Below, one piece after another: positions 5,240 through 5,551 of a stretch of DNA of 5,551 nucleotides. The DNA lies in NCBI GenBank assembly GCA_016839955.1, contig JAEOTI010000195.1, positions 1 to 5,551 on the forward strand, read 5' to 3'. The notes beneath the pieces are model-generated. The model made no database searches. It was not told the origin of the DNA and worked only from the letters and a program-made list of their open reading frames with translations. Numbering within the stretch: the stretch's first letter is position 1; each line of letters opens with the position of its first letter. Made by a program: the position numbers and the translations under genes. Source of the stretch: Candidatus Hodarchaeota archaeon (lineage in GTDB: Archaea > Asgardarchaeota > Heimdallarchaeia > Hodarchaeales > YT1-057).

Positions 5240-5551
5240 TTACTTTCTGTAATCAGATTCAGAAATCATTTTCTTGGCTCCTCTGACATGATGGGCCAAA
5301 GTTGCTTCATCGAGAGATAGCTTGTATTTTTTTCTATGAAAACAAGTTCGCCATTGGTGGCTGTAACGACTACACCTGGCAGAGTGTTAGCTTTGATTAT
5401 ATAGTGAAGATGGATTGATGAGGGTATATATAGCCTAGAATATACTTTTCTAATTTAAACCAGCCTTTTGCGGCTTTTGTAATAGCTTCAATAATTTGCC
5501 TCGAACCAATCAATAATTTTTCGTGCAATACTGATCTTACTTGGAATAGGA
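5240..5551 (-). pseudogene. Frame-disrupted coding remnant, cut by the window edge
   Basis: Four protein-like minus-strand segments follow one another in changing frames. First is PIPSKISIARKIIDWFEANY (5550-5491, stop at 5490). Next is EAITKAAKGWFKLEKYILGY with IYPHQSIFTI (to stop 5397). Then comes HYIIKANTLPGVVVTATNGE with LVFIEK (reading past 5397). Last is KYKLSLDEATLAHHVRGAKK with MISESDYRK, ending at TAA 5240. The last shift falls in a run of seven A, where one extra base would restore the frame. At least three frame changes in 300 bases, next to intact genes, point to a decayed gene rather than poor sequence quality. The family is not recognised, and the 5' part lies outside the window. 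Confidence 0.5.
5455..5465. repeat. 11-bp inverted repeat, right copy
   Basis: TTAAACCAGCC pairs with the left copy at 5183-5193. It lies inside the decayed coding remnant, and CCAGCCTTTT at its 3' side recurs at 1351-1360. Confidence 0.4.

Noticed and set aside
5183..5465. Miniature transposon bounded by the 11-bp inverted repeats
   Set aside because: The right repeat lies inside a longer coding remnant, the repeats are short, and no target-site duplication is visible.

Overview
The window comes from an AT-rich prokaryote, more likely an archaeon than a bacterium. Supporting signs are GGTGA-type ribosome binding sites, TATA-like boxes with no recognisable bacterial -35/-10 pairs, frequent TTG/GTG starts, a 6-TM DUF998-like protein and wide gaps between genes. 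An Asgard-type genome would fit, but nothing here proves a lineage. No rRNA, tRNA, CRISPR array or intact transposase is visible.

Layout. Bases 1-569 hold no convincing intact gene, but a minus-strand stretch (365-538) reads like a decayed coding region. A plus-strand DUF998-like membrane protein (606-1310) converges on a three-gene minus-strand cluster, with a hairpin between them. In transcription order the cluster is a calcineurin-like metallophosphoesterase (3918-2920), a divergent macro-domain protein (2869-2138, TTG start) and a two-TM SLATT-like protein (2145-1516) whose start overlaps the macro gene's end. Bases 3919-4393 are mostly regulatory: TATA-like boxes on both strands, two perfect CAATTG-centred palindromes and one possible small plus-strand ORF. 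Next comes a minus-strand DUF433/DUF5615 toxin-antitoxin type pair (5000-4761 and 4750-4394), preceded by its own TATA box and inverted repeat. From 5240 to the window end lies a frame-disrupted minus-strand coding remnant.

How the genes may work together. A macro domain (binder of ADP-ribose-like ligands) translationally coupled to a SLATT-type 2TM protein looks like a sensor plus membrane effector. It resembles a split form of the 2TM-macro ThsA effector of type II Thoeris defence. No TIR or other signal-making enzyme lies in the window. The metallophosphoesterase may process the nucleotide signal. The neighbouring toxin-antitoxin pair and gene remnants suggest an accessory, defence-island-like region. 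The three-gene cassette is the main candidate for an undescribed system. Domain calls rest on motifs read by eye; the functional model is inference.
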